From Dehalococcoidia bacterium UBA7891 (GTDB lineage Bacteria; Chloroflexota; Dehalococcoidia; Lucifugimonadales; UBA826), in assembly GCA_002500485.1 (NCBI GenBank), contig DLRJ01000148.1, positions 1 to 39,053 of the forward strand: 39,053 bases of DNA. Reading direction: 5' to 3'. Made by a program: the position numbers and the translations under genes. Below are positions 31,907 through 39,053 of the stretch, piece after piece. The notes under the pieces are model-generated. The model did no database searches and was not told where the DNA came from. It was given only the letters and a program-made list of their open reading frames with translations. Within the stretch, counting starts at the first letter, position 1. Each line of letters begins with the position of its first letter.

Positions 31907-32998
31907 TTGCCTGAGATAAAAGTTGCGATAATCGGAGTTGGAAACTGTGCGTCCTCCTTGGTTCAAGGGGTTGCCAAGTACGCTGACGCAGGCCCTAACG
32001 ACACTGTTCCCGGCCTGATGCATCCTGTTTTGGGAGAGTACGGTATCGGAGATATAAAAGTTGTTGCTGCGTTTGATGTTGATGCAAATAAAGTCGGTAA
32101 AGATCTCTCAGAAGCTATCTTTGCAGACCCAAATAATACCGTAAAGTTTCAAGATGTTGAGGAAACTGGAGTGGTGGTCCAAAGAGGAATGACCCATGAC
32201 GGGATAGGCCGTTATACCTCTGAAATCATAACTAAAGCCGAGGGTGGTACCGACGACGTGGCCGCGATTTTGAAAGAACGCGAAGTAGATGTGGTAATTA
32301 ATTACCTGCCGGTAGGTTCTGAAGAGGCTACAAAATGGTATGTCGAACAAGTGTTGCAGGCAGGCTGCGGGTTTATAAACTGTATACCTGTTTTCATCGC
32401 TAGTGGAGAAAATGATTATTGGCAAAATAGGTTCAGAGAGGCTGGAGCACCAATAATTGGGGATGATATCAAATCTCAGGTAGGTGCCACTATCACTCAC
32501 AGAGTGTTAACTAGATTATTTATGGATCGTGGCGTCGAACTCCAAAGGACATACCAACTAAATTTTGGTGGCAACACAGACTTCATGAATATGCTTGATA
32601 GAGACAGGCTGGTTTCTAAAAAAATATCAAAAACGCAATCTGTTACATCGCAAGTTGACGAATTCATACCTGACCGTGATGTTCATGTGGGCCCTAGTGA
32701 CTATGTGCCGTGGCTCACAGACCGGAAGTGGTGTTATATCAGGATGGAAGGTAAAACTTTTGGAGATGTGCCTTTAAATATGGAGTTAAAGCTTGAAGTT
32801 TGGGATAGCCCTAACTCAGCAGGGGTCGTAATAGATGCGGTCCGTTGTGCCAAAATCGCAAAGGATAGAGGCATAAGCGGCCCTGTAACTGCACCTTCGT
32901 CATATTTTATGAAGTCTCCGCTCATTCAGTACACGGACGATGAAGCTAGGCAACTTGTTGAGGATTTCATCGCTGGAGAAGAATCCGCCCAAGGTTAG
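31907..32998 (+). CDS. ino1: Inositol-3-phosphate (myo-inositol-1-phosphate) synthase
   Basis: Converts glucose-6-phosphate to inositol phosphate with NAD. About 363 residues, of the short actinobacterial/archaeal type. The cofactor motif is VAIIGVGNCASSLVQG at the N-terminus, with GDDIKSQVGATITHRVL and NFGGNTDFMNM as the conserved catalytic blocks and DRKWCYIRMEG later. TTG 31907 is preferred: GAGGAG (31891-31896) lies 10 bases before it, whereas ATG 31889, adding 6 residues, has no ribosome site. It is first in a run with PimA-like, PI-phosphate-synthase-like, selenoprotein and peptidase genes, so its product is expected to feed phosphatidylinositol. Confidence 0.93.
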   Translation: MPEIKVAIIGVGNCASSLVQGVAKYADAGPNDTVPGLMHPVLGEYGIGDIKVVAAFDVDANKVGKDLSEAIFADPNNTVKFQDVEETGVVVQRGMTHDGIGRYTSEIITKAEGGTDDVAAILKEREVDVVINYLPVGSEEATKWYVEQVLQAGCGFINCIPVFIASGENDYWQNRFREAGAPIIGDDIKSQVGATITHRVLTRLFMDRGVELQRTYQLNFGGNTDFMNMLDRDRLVSKKISKTQSVTSQVDEFIPDRDVHVGPSDYVPWLTDRKWCYIRMEGKTFGDVPLNMELKLEVWDSPNSAGVVIDAVRCAKIAKDRGISGPVTAPSSYFMKSPLIQYTDDEARQLVEDFIAGEESAQG

Positions 32999-33035
32999 TT
33001 TCACCCATCCGTGGTTTGTCTATAGACGAGGTTAT

Positions 33036-34190
33036 ATGAACCAACCTCTTAAGGTTGCACTAGTTTCCCCGTATGATTTTGCTTCACCTGGTGGTGTCAC
33101 AACTCATATACAAAATTTGAGTGTTAATTTAGAACAAAGGGGTGTATTCACCCGGGTTTTTGCGCCTGTTTCGGCAATGTCTCACAACTCAATTTCAAAC
33201 TTAATCCCTATGGGGGTCCCAGTTTCGATACCAATAGGTGGATCGATAGCGAGAATATCTCTATCCGTTTGGTTGGCAGGCAGGCTCAGGAAATCGATTG
33301 AGACTGAAAATTTCGATATTGTTCATGTTCATGAGCCATTTGCAGGAGCCTTGACTCTCGCAGTGTTGGCGAAGCAGTTACAAAACAATCCACTTATGGT
33401 GGCTACATTTCATTCGTTCGAAGGTTCAGGCCTATATCAGATAGTTCCTAATAAGTTATTAAACAAATATTTCGGAAAAATAGATGGGAAAATTGCCGTT
33501 TCATCAGCAGCTAGATCTTATGTTAGTAAATATTTACCAGCAGACTACGACATTATCCCAAACGGGATAAATACTGATGAAATTCTAATGGCCACCCCAT
33601 TTCAAAACCTTCTCGATGACAAGGTAAACATTTTGTTTGTGGGGCGGCTTGAGAAAAGGAAGGGTTTAAAATACCTTCTGGCATCGTATTGTGACCTAAA
33701 ATGGAAATTTCCTAATATAAGACTCATCATTGTGGGCGCTGGAAAAATGGATGTAGAATCACAACGGATTCTGGGAGAAAGAAACCCTGAGGACGTCTTC
33801 ATCGCGGGATCTGTTACACACGAAGAAAAATTGAAATATTTTAAAACTGCAGATATTTTTTGTACTCCAGCGACTGGTCAAGAAAGCTTTGGAATAGTGC
33901 TATTAGAAGCTATGTCGGCTGAATTACCAATTGTGGCCTCCGGAATAGATGGTTATCGGTCGGTGCTAGACGAAAAGGAAGGTTTGTTTACAAACATAAA
34001 AGATTCTCATGACTTGTCGGAAAAGTTGTCACGGCTGATTGCTAATAAAAAAATGAGAATACAAATGGGGAAAAATGGAAGAGAAAAATCAAAATTATTT
34101 TCTTGGTCAATAGTGACTGATAAAATTATGGACCATTATTTATCATTACTTAGCCTTCGAAAGACAGATCACATCAGATGCATTGATTGA
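33036..34190 (+). CDS. GT4 glycosyltransferase, PimA-like (phosphatidylinositol mannosyltransferase)
   Basis: A 384-residue GT-B glycosyltransferase. It resembles mycobacterial PimA along its length: VSPYDFASPGGVTTHIQNL, VPIPIGGSIARISLS, HVHEPFAGALTL, VATFHSFEG, IPNGINTDEI and, in the donor site, TPATGQESFGIVLLEAM. PimA transfers mannose from GDP-mannose to phosphatidylinositol on the inner membrane face. The genes before and after supply inositol phosphate and the phosphatidylinositol headgroup, which supports the call. An MshA-like role is less likely. ATG 33036 is chosen: earlier in-frame starts lie inside ino1 and add a poor N-terminus; GAGG precedes it closely. Confidence 0.85.
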   Translation: MNQPLKVALVSPYDFASPGGVTTHIQNLSVNLEQRGVFTRVFAPVSAMSHNSISNLIPMGVPVSIPIGGSIARISLSVWLAGRLRKSIETENFDIVHVHEPFAGALTLAVLAKQLQNNPLMVATFHSFEGSGLYQIVPNKLLNKYFGKIDGKIAVSSAARSYVSKYLPADYDIIPNGINTDEILMATPFQNLLDDKVNILFVGRLEKRKGLKYLLASYCDLKWKFPNIRLIIVGAGKMDVESQRILGERNPEDVFIAGSVTHEEKLKYFKTADIFCTPATGQESFGIVLLEAMSAELPIVASGIDGYRSVLDEKEGLFTNIKDSHDLSEKLSRLIANKKMRIQMGKNGREKSKLFSWSIVTDKIMDHYLSLLSLRKTDHIRCID

Positions 34191-34217
34191 TATTATTTTT
34201 ATGCGCAGAGAGAGAAT

Positions 34218-34862
34218 ATGACTGCCAGAGAAAATCTACGGGAACTGCTTTATAAATATTATGAAAAGCCTTTCGCTGCTTTTTTTGACCGGATTGGCTT
34301 TACCCCAAACATGGTTACCTTGCTCGGTCTCCTGATAATTTTGATATCAGCGATATTTATTTCTGTAGGCTATTTTTGGTTAGGCGGAATTATTGTGGCC
34401 ATTGGAGGGGCTCTAGATCTGATTGATGGTGCCTTGGCTAGGAAGAAAGGGTTGGTTTCGAAATTTGGCGCTATGTTTGATTCAGTTGCAGATAGAGTAC
34501 AAGAGGCATTAGTACTGCTCGGCCTATTAATTTACTATTCCCTAAACGATTGCGTGTCGACCGATCTTGTCCCCTTTAATTTACTGGAAGGTTTTAATTC
34601 TTGTGCTTTCGCTCAAATAATGACCTACACGGCATTTGTAGGGTCAGTTATGGTTAGCTATCTTAGGTCGCGAGCAGAAGGGTTGGGAATAGAGTGTAAA
34701 GTTGGGATTATGACTCGGCCTGAACGAGTAGCTATTATATCTGTAGGGCTTGTTATAGCCCATTGGGTGCCAATTGTTATGATTATAGTCTTAATGATTC
34801 TTACAGGACTGGGTTTTTTCACAACGATTCAAAGATTAATGCATTCTTCTAAAGAGCTATAA
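34218..34862 (+). CDS. CDP-alcohol phosphatidyltransferase, probable phosphatidylinositol-phosphate synthase
   Basis: A 214-residue membrane enzyme with about six helices. The CDP-alcohol phosphatidyltransferase motif D-x2-DG-x2-AR-x8/9-G-x3-D-x3-D is complete: DLIDGALARKKG followed by FGAMFDSVADR. The N-terminus (PFAAFFDRIGFTPNMVTLLGL) resembles mycobacterial PgsA1. With ino1 and a PimA-like gene directly upstream, joining CDP-diacylglycerol to inositol-1-phosphate is the best inference. Phosphatidylglycerophosphate synthase is the alternative. The phosphatase needed to make PI from PI-phosphate is not seen nearby. Gaps of 27 and 18 bp to the neighbours suggest one transcript. Confidence 0.87.
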   Translation: MTARENLRELLYKYYEKPFAAFFDRIGFTPNMVTLLGLLIILISAIFISVGYFWLGGIIVAIGGALDLIDGALARKKGLVSKFGAMFDSVADRVQEALVLLGLLIYYSLNDCVSTDLVPFNLLEGFNSCAFAQIMTYTAFVGSVMVSYLRSRAEGLGIECKVGIMTRPERVAIISVGLVIAHWVPIVMIIVLMILTGLGFFTTIQRLMHSSKEL

Positions 34863-34880
34863 CCCAGGAGATTATAGGAT

Positions 34881-35573
34881 ATGCAAATACTAAACTATTC
34901 GGATAGAGAGATCGTCAAAAACCGATTTGAAAACGAATTAGTAGATGAGGTAAGTATAACTTTGTTTACTCAAACGGACCTAGGAGGTCTGATAGTTCCT
35001 GGTCGTGAATGCGAGACTTGCGCGCCAACTGAACAACTATTGAGAGAAGTTAGTGAAACATCTGAACTAATAAACTTTAGGAAACTAGATATTAGGAGTG
35101 ATTCAGAAGAAGCTGAACGATGTAATATTTCCAGAATACCTTCCTTTTTAGTTTCGAAGAGAGATGAGACAAACGTGAGATATATTGGCATGCCTGCTGG
35201 AACTGAGTTTCCGGTTTTGATGGAAGCCCTGGTTAATGTTTCATCTGATGAACCGAAAATATCGGAAGAGACGAAAGGTTTTTTAGAAGACCTTGAAGAA
35301 AATGTCTCAATCAAAACATTTGTCACACCAAATTGACCGTATTGCCCAGGTGTGGCCAGTTTGACCCACGCAATGGCAGCATTCACACAGAAAGTAGTGG
35401 CTGAAGTTATTGAGGTTCAAGAGTTTCCGGATTTAGGGAAGGCATATCAAGTTAGAGGAGTCCCTTTAACTGTAATTAATGAAAAATATAGCTTTACTGG
35501 TGCGGCAAACGAACAAATGCTAGTGGAGCACGTAAAAATAGCGTTGCTGAAAGATCTGGAAGGAGATAGCTAA
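34881..35573 (+). CDS. Selenocysteine-containing two-domain thioredoxin-fold oxidoreductase (PDO-like; TGA read as Sec)
   Basis: Two open frames, 34881-35333 and 35337-35573, are in the same phase and separated only by TGA at 35334-35336. Read through, they give a 230-residue protein with two thioredoxin folds, as in the protein disulfide oxidoreductase / glutaredoxin-like family of 220-240 residues. Domain 1 has Cys44-Glu-Thr-Cys47 and cis-Pro87 (RIPSFL). Domain 2 has TFVTPN-Sec152-PYC155-P, where relatives have TPT-CPYC-P, and cis-Pro195 (RGVPLTV). So the TGA replaces the nucleophilic Cys of the second active site. A hairpin suited to bacterial SECIS follows. It is fourth in the inositol-lipid run; the next gene starts 2 bp after its stop. 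Confidence 0.88.
35343..35378 (+). promoter_or_regulatory. Putative bacterial SECIS hairpin of the PDO-like gene
   Basis: UGCC (35343-35346) pairs with GGCA (35375-35378). After a symmetrical 3x3 internal loop, GUGUGG (35350-35355) pairs with CCACGC (35366-35371, one G-U). The apical loop is CCAGUUUGAC, starting 20 nt after the UGA, within the range described for bacterial SECIS elements. The Gs lie inside the loop rather than at its first two positions, so the match to the published consensus is partial. Confidence 0.55.
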
Positions 35574-35575
35574 TT

Positions 35576-36985
35576 TTGAATTTCAGTTCCCAATTATATC
35601 TGCATTTGGTATTTCTGGGATTAGCGATATTTTGTTTTATTTTTTTGAGCACTGTCACCCTAGCATCTGATTCTGACATCAAAATTAAGTCAGCTTCGGC
35701 GGAAAGCGAATTTCCCGAGGGGATTCGCTTTTCTGTACAGGCTATATCTAATAGCCGTATATCAGAAATAGCCGTTAATTTCCGAATTGGCCAACAGGTA
35801 TCTGGAGTGTACGAATATTTGGATTTTGAGGATGCTCTGGAGGTCGAAGGTAGTCTTTTCTGGAAGACAAACACCAGTTCCAAATATGTGCCTCCAGGAA
35901 CTATTATTGAATATTCTTTTAGCATTTCAAATGAATCAGGCAACACCTTTGATTCCGAGAAAAAGTATCTCGTATATTCCGATACTCGATTTGAATGGCA
36001 AGAAGTAGAATTAGGTACGATATCGGTTGCTTACCATGGACCTGTTAAAAGTAGAGCAGAAGATTTGTTGGATGCCATGAACCAGACCTTATATTCAATG
36101 GAGCCTGTATTTGGGGATGTTCAAGGGGACCCAATCAGAGTGACAATGTACAACAATGTTGCAGAAATGATGGGAGCGTTACCTCCTAGCAGCTCCACGA
36201 TAAGAAGTGAATTGATAACAGAAGGACAGGCCTATCCGGACATTGGCACTATATTAGTCCTCGGTGGTGGCAGACTTTCAAGAGGCACTGCCTCTCATGA
36301 AGTGACTCACATATTGGTCCATCGAGCCGGGGATAGTGTGTTTAGCGGTATACCTTCATGGTTAAATGAGGGGTTGGCAGAATTCGGAAATGTGTCCCCC
36401 AGTTTTTCTTATGATGTGGCACTTGATTTTGCGGTTCATGCGGATAGATTGATGCCTATTACTTTGATGAGGAACCGGCCTGGGGATCCGGAAGATGTGA
36501 TTATTTTTTATGGCTCAGCAAGCTCAATAGTAGAATTTATGATATATAAATTCGGACCTGAAAAAATGCTTAACCTCTTAACCGAACATAAATCTGGGAG
36601 GAATATGGATGATTCGATAGAGTTTATTTATGGCATCACTAAACTTGAACTTGAGAACCAGTGGAGAAACTATATAGGTGCCCCTGCATATGAACCAGAA
36701 TTGTTAGAGAAGAAGTTACCTACTCCGATACCCAGACCAACCGTTGGACTTTTTTCTTTGACCCCTCAGTCTGGCTCCTATTCAATAAAATCTACAGAAA
36801 TAGATACCTCTGAAAACCTATCTTCATATGATGAACCCAATGACAGAGTGAGTACTGATATTCAGGATCCAGATGCTGCGCAATCCACAGGTTGCAATCG
36901 ATTAGATACGAAGAGCTCTGTAACCGATTATGCGATGTTTCTTTTGATTATTCCACCATTGCTTATATGGTCCCGTCGCAGATAA
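35576..36985 (+). CDS. Secreted, membrane-anchored peptidase-MA-like metalloprotease
   Basis: A 469-residue exported protein. Residues 1-30 form a signal peptide or anchor (LVFLGLAIFCFIFLSTVTLA), residues 31-145 a beta-rich domain, and residues 150-340 a gluzincin domain with HEVTH at 241-245 and the second Glu ligand in WLNEGLAEF (Glu265), the pattern of the peptidase MA family. A Pro/Ser-rich linker follows, then a C-terminal helix (YAMFLLIIPPLLIW) and SRRR, so both ends can be membrane-held. The start is TTG with GGAAGGAG 10 bases upstream, immediately after the selenoprotein gene. The substrate is unknown; envelope proteins are likely. Confidence 0.83.
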   Translation: MNFSSQLYLHLVFLGLAIFCFIFLSTVTLASDSDIKIKSASAESEFPEGIRFSVQAISNSRISEIAVNFRIGQQVSGVYEYLDFEDALEVEGSLFWKTNTSSKYVPPGTIIEYSFSISNESGNTFDSEKKYLVYSDTRFEWQEVELGTISVAYHGPVKSRAEDLLDAMNQTLYSMEPVFGDVQGDPIRVTMYNNVAEMMGALPPSSSTIRSELITEGQAYPDIGTILVLGGGRLSRGTASHEVTHILVHRAGDSVFSGIPSWLNEGLAEFGNVSPSFSYDVALDFAVHADRLMPITLMRNRPGDPEDVIIFYGSASSIVEFMIYKFGPEKMLNLLTEHKSGRNMDDSIEFIYGITKLELENQWRNYIGAPAYEPELLEKKLPTPIPRPTVGLFSLTPQSGSYSIKSTEIDTSENLSSYDEPNDRVSTDIQDPDAAQSTGCNRLDTKSSVTDYAMFLLIIPPLLIWSRRR

Positions 36986-37036
36986 ACCTGCCATTGATAC
37001 AATAGTACAGTTATTTATGTTTAGGGCGTGTAATAA

Positions 37037-37738
37037 ATGAGCTTATCTTCCGATTGGTACAAAGCGATAGAACAGACATATGTTGTCAAATACCCAAAGC
37101 AGCATTTGGCTACTTTCGGCGTTACCAGCATAGAATATTTTGTAGTTACTGAACCTTTGTACACAGCGATTGATTCGCAAAAAAAAGAACTGGAAGGGGT
37201 GGTTCGGAAAGGCAAAGTGAAGGCTGAACAACCAACGTTAATTACTCCAACCTATGCTATGAATTTGAATGGGTTCAGTGATGAGGCGTATAAGTACCTC
37301 AATGAGGTAGCGCATCTATACGGTGCCAACAGCCCTGGTATTATGTATCAGTACAATAATGAACCTGAAAATTTGGAAATTCTTAGCGGCAACCCAACCG
37401 CGATCGCCCACCGTATCTCTAAAGAGCTCAGAGAAAAAAAGAATGATCTCTCTGTTGTTATATCTGGAGTGGACGAGTTCTGGGATGTAGCTTTGCTTAA
37501 ATTCATATATGAATTTACAGCCTCATCTGTTTCTTTCAACAGCCGAGAAATGAGAGGTGCTGGACTCATGGAACCGCAAAGTTCTGCTGGAGGAGTTCCG
37601 ACGGCAGCCGTGAACCAGATTGAGGAAATGTTCAAGTCAGTGAAAAAAGGTGGAAGTGCAGAGACTCTAAAGAATGAGTTGGATAAATGGGGAATTTATC
37701 CTTATTATGAAGATAGATTTTTAAATCTATTTCGATAA
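37037..37738 (+). CDS. Conserved-looking protein of unknown function
   Basis: A 233-residue soluble protein with no signal peptide or membrane segment. The N-terminal part (VVKYPKQHLATFGVTSIEYFVVTEPLY, in pieces) is followed by a charged helix and a strand (EGVVRKGKVKAEQPTLITPTYAMNLNGFSDEA), then a helix-rich C-terminal half with ISKELREKKNDLSVVISGVDEFWDVALLKFIYEFT. The pattern is protein-like throughout, codon use matches neighbours, and it has its own gap of 51 bp before and 149 bp after. I do not recognise the family and assign no function. Confidence 0.75.
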   Translation: MSLSSDWYKAIEQTYVVKYPKQHLATFGVTSIEYFVVTEPLYTAIDSQKKELEGVVRKGKVKAEQPTLITPTYAMNLNGFSDEAYKYLNEVAHLYGANSPGIMYQYNNEPENLEILSGNPTAIAHRISKELREKKNDLSVVISGVDEFWDVALLKFIYEFTASSVSFNSREMRGAGLMEPQSSAGGVPTAAVNQIEEMFKSVKKGGSAETLKNELDKWGIYPYYEDRFLNLFR

Positions 37739-37850
37739 AGCTCCTTAAAAAATATTAATTTTCTATTCTTCCAGATGCAATGACTTTTACAGACTCCACT
37801 TAAATGGCCTCTCCTTTAAGATATATTTAGTCTTTTCTTTATCCTTCCTA

Positions 37851-37859
37851 TGCTAGAAT
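37851..37859 (+). promoter_or_regulatory. Extended -10 promoter for hflK
   Basis: TG-C-TAGAAT: an extended -10 TG at 37851-37852 and the -10 TAGAAT at 37854-37859. The -35 region (TCTTTT at 37831-37836) is poor, as is common with extended -10 promoters. Transcription would start near 37866, about 22 nt before the ATG. Confidence 0.4.
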
Positions 37860-37887
37860 TAAGCTTACAAAATGTACGCGGGGCAAT

Positions 37888-38940
37888 ATGTATAGACAAG
37901 AAGAACCAGAAGTTAACATAGAGCAAATTATTGCAAGGATTAAGGGGTTGTTTGGTGGCTCTTCAGGTGGTAGTAATAAAGGGTCAAGCAAGGCTCCGAT
38001 ACTTATCCTTGGAATAATCCTTTTAGGTGTCATCGGGTGGTTTGCAACAGGATTCTTTTCTGTTCAACCTGGGGAGGAGGCGGCTCTGCGAATGTTTGGT
38101 AAATATTCTGACACCAGAGGGACAGGATTACAGTGGTGGTGGCCGGGACCGATTGGGGCGAAAGATATAGTCCGGGTTGATGAAATACGTAGGTTAGAAC
38201 TTGGAGTACGAGCAGGGACTCCCGTGCTTGATGAATCATTGATGATCACTGGAGACCCAGATGAACAGGGAGCGCCGGGAGAAGCACCTAATATAGTTGA
38301 TGTGCAGCTATTGGTTCAATATGACATTAAGAATGTTAAAGACTACCTCTACAGAGTGGTCTCACCAGATGCTTTCACCTTGAAAGATGCCACTGAGACA
38401 TCGTTGAGACAAATTGTCGGGAGTAGGCCTATTGACGACGTCTTAACCGATAACAAGGAAATTATACAAATTGAGACCAAAGCAAAGCTTCAGGACATAT
38501 TAGATCAATACCAAAGTGGTATAAGGATCAGAGAAGTAAAATTGCTGTATGTATTCGCTCCAGAACAGGTGAAAGATGCATTTGATGACGTTGTTAGAGC
38601 AAAGGAAGACAAGGCTCGGATAATCAACTTGGCTGATGCATACAAAGAAAGTGTTTTGCCTCAGGCAAGAGGTACCGCAGCGAAAGCATTACAAGATGCA
38701 GAGGGGACAAGACAGCAAGATATTGCTGTTGCGGAAGGAGAAGCACAGAGATTCTTGGCGATTCAAAAGGAATACGCGAAATCAAAAGATGTGACACGAA
38801 AACGCCTCTATCTAGAAGCTATGGAAGATATACTCCCAGGTGTCGGGAAAATATTGGGGAATCCAGATGAAGTGATATTAGTCAATCCAGACAATGTTAG
38901 TAATGTGATGCCTGTTCCGGTATCTGGCGGGCAGGAGTAG
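37888..38940 (+). CDS. hflK: FtsH-protease modulator HflK (SPFH/band 7 protein)
   Basis: A 350-residue membrane-anchored band 7 protein. A Gly/Ser-rich N-terminal tail (GLFGGSSGGSNKGSSK) precedes one membrane helix (residues 37-57) and the SPFH domain, which begins FFSVQPGEEAALRMFGKY. HflK-specific features are GLQWWWPGPIG, DEIRRLELG, DESLMITGDPDEQGAPGEAPNIVDVQLLVQYDI (seen as LMITGD and VDVQLLVQYDI) and the C-terminal coiled coil with EGTRQQDIAVAEGEA. HflK and HflC form a cage around FtsH and limit its proteolysis. The hflC start follows 7 bp after the stop. Confidence 0.93.
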   Translation: MYRQEEPEVNIEQIIARIKGLFGGSSGGSNKGSSKAPILILGIILLGVIGWFATGFFSVQPGEEAALRMFGKYSDTRGTGLQWWWPGPIGAKDIVRVDEIRRLELGVRAGTPVLDESLMITGDPDEQGAPGEAPNIVDVQLLVQYDIKNVKDYLYRVVSPDAFTLKDATETSLRQIVGSRPIDDVLTDNKEIIQIETKAKLQDILDQYQSGIRIREVKLLYVFAPEQVKDAFDDVVRAKEDKARIINLADAYKESVLPQARGTAAKALQDAEGTRQQDIAVAEGEAQRFLAIQKEYAKSKDVTRKRLYLEAMEDILPGVGKILGNPDEVILVNPDNVSNVMPVPVSGGQE

Positions 38941-38947
38941 CACCATA

Positions 38948-39053
38948 ATGAAATTACTCTCTATTCTACTCGTTGCACTGATTATAGTATTGGCCATTAT
39001 GCTGCCTCAAATCTTTTTCTCTGTGAGTGAAACAGAAGTTGGCATTGTTACAC
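38948..39053 (+). CDS. hflC: FtsH-protease modulator HflC, N-terminal part (cut by window end)
   Basis: Only the first 35 residues are visible. They form an N-terminal membrane helix (LLSILLVALIIVLAIMLP) and the start of the SPFH domain (FFSVSETEVGIVT), as in HflC, whose pattern is F-V-E-x-x-A-IV. The position directly after hflK supports the call. It is open to the window end. Confidence 0.82.
   Translation, partial: MKLLSILLVALIIVLAIMLPQIFFSVSETEVGIVT

Noticed and set aside
32940..33035. Start of the PimA-like protein at ATG 32940.
   Set aside because: This part lies inside the end of ino1 in another frame and is not like a GT4 N-terminus; ATG 33036 fits.
34881..35336. Two separate thioredoxin-like genes (34881-35336 and 35352-35573), or a pseudogene broken by a stop.
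   Set aside because: The frame is unchanged, the TGA is exactly at an active-site Cys position, and PYCP and FVTP on both sides are preserved, so a Sec codon explains it better.
1..39053. CRISPR arrays, insertion sequences, integrase or attachment sites.
   Set aside because: No regular repeat-spacer series, transposase, integrase or terminal inverted repeats with target duplications were found.

Overview
The window is one contiguous stretch of a compact, AT-rich bacterial chromosome. The gene content best fits a marine Chloroflexota of the Dehalococcoidia/SAR202 type. That placement is inference from acyl-CoA dehydrogenase and MaoC genes, a flavin-dependent LLM monooxygenase, many MFS carriers, a Rex regulator, DUF951 and DUF151 housekeeping proteins, an actinobacterial-style inositol lipid pathway and selenocysteine use. 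There is no insertion sequence, prophage or CRISPR array. One tRNA gene, tRNA-Thr(CGU), is present.

Layout. 1-2305: the end of an acyl-CoA dehydrogenase gene, a MaoC hydratase, pyrF and DUF951. 2343-9951: a bifunctional-nuclease-like gene with its own promoter, then a complete F1Fo ATP synthase operon (atpZ-like, a, c, b, delta, alpha, gamma, beta, epsilon). 9968-12344: rex, convergent with atpC, then divergent citrate synthase and a small zinc-ribbon gene. 12398-19185: a MidA-like methyltransferase; a minus-strand run of LLM monooxygenase, selenocysteine peroxiredoxin and TrmI; an amidohydrolase; and typA. 19354-31696: tRNA-Thr, a phosphodiesterase and a catabolic or transport neighbourhood (UMF1, two further MFS carriers, an EamA carrier, glutaryl-CoA-dehydrogenase-like enzyme, hydrolase, PfkB-like protein, 2-hydroxyacid dehydrogenase), with about 600 bp of gene-poor, probably decayed DNA at 28718-29318. 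31907-36985: a tight five-gene run of inositol-phosphate synthase, PimA-like mannosyltransferase, phosphatidylinositol-phosphate-synthase-like enzyme, a selenocysteine disulfide oxidoreductase and a secreted metallopeptidase. 37037-39053: an uncharacterised protein, hflK and the start of hflC.

Main discoveries. Two genes look interrupted by a stop but are better read as selenoproteins. In both, an in-frame TGA replaces the nucleophilic cysteine of a redox active site: the peroxidatic position of an AhpE-like peroxiredoxin (14383-14841, minus) and the first residue of the second CxxC of a two-domain thioredoxin-fold oxidoreductase (34881-35573). In both, a hairpin starts a few bases after the TGA, at the distance expected of a bacterial SECIS element. 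A second theme is redox control of energy conservation. A near-consensus Rex operator (2985-3002) lies on the -10 element of the ATP synthase promoter, and rex sits at the other end of that operon. The ATP synthase is itself unusual: a His/Asp-rich insert of roughly 95 residues in subunit a, an 80-residue epsilon without the inhibitory C-terminal domain, and non-canonical residues in a highly conserved beta segment.
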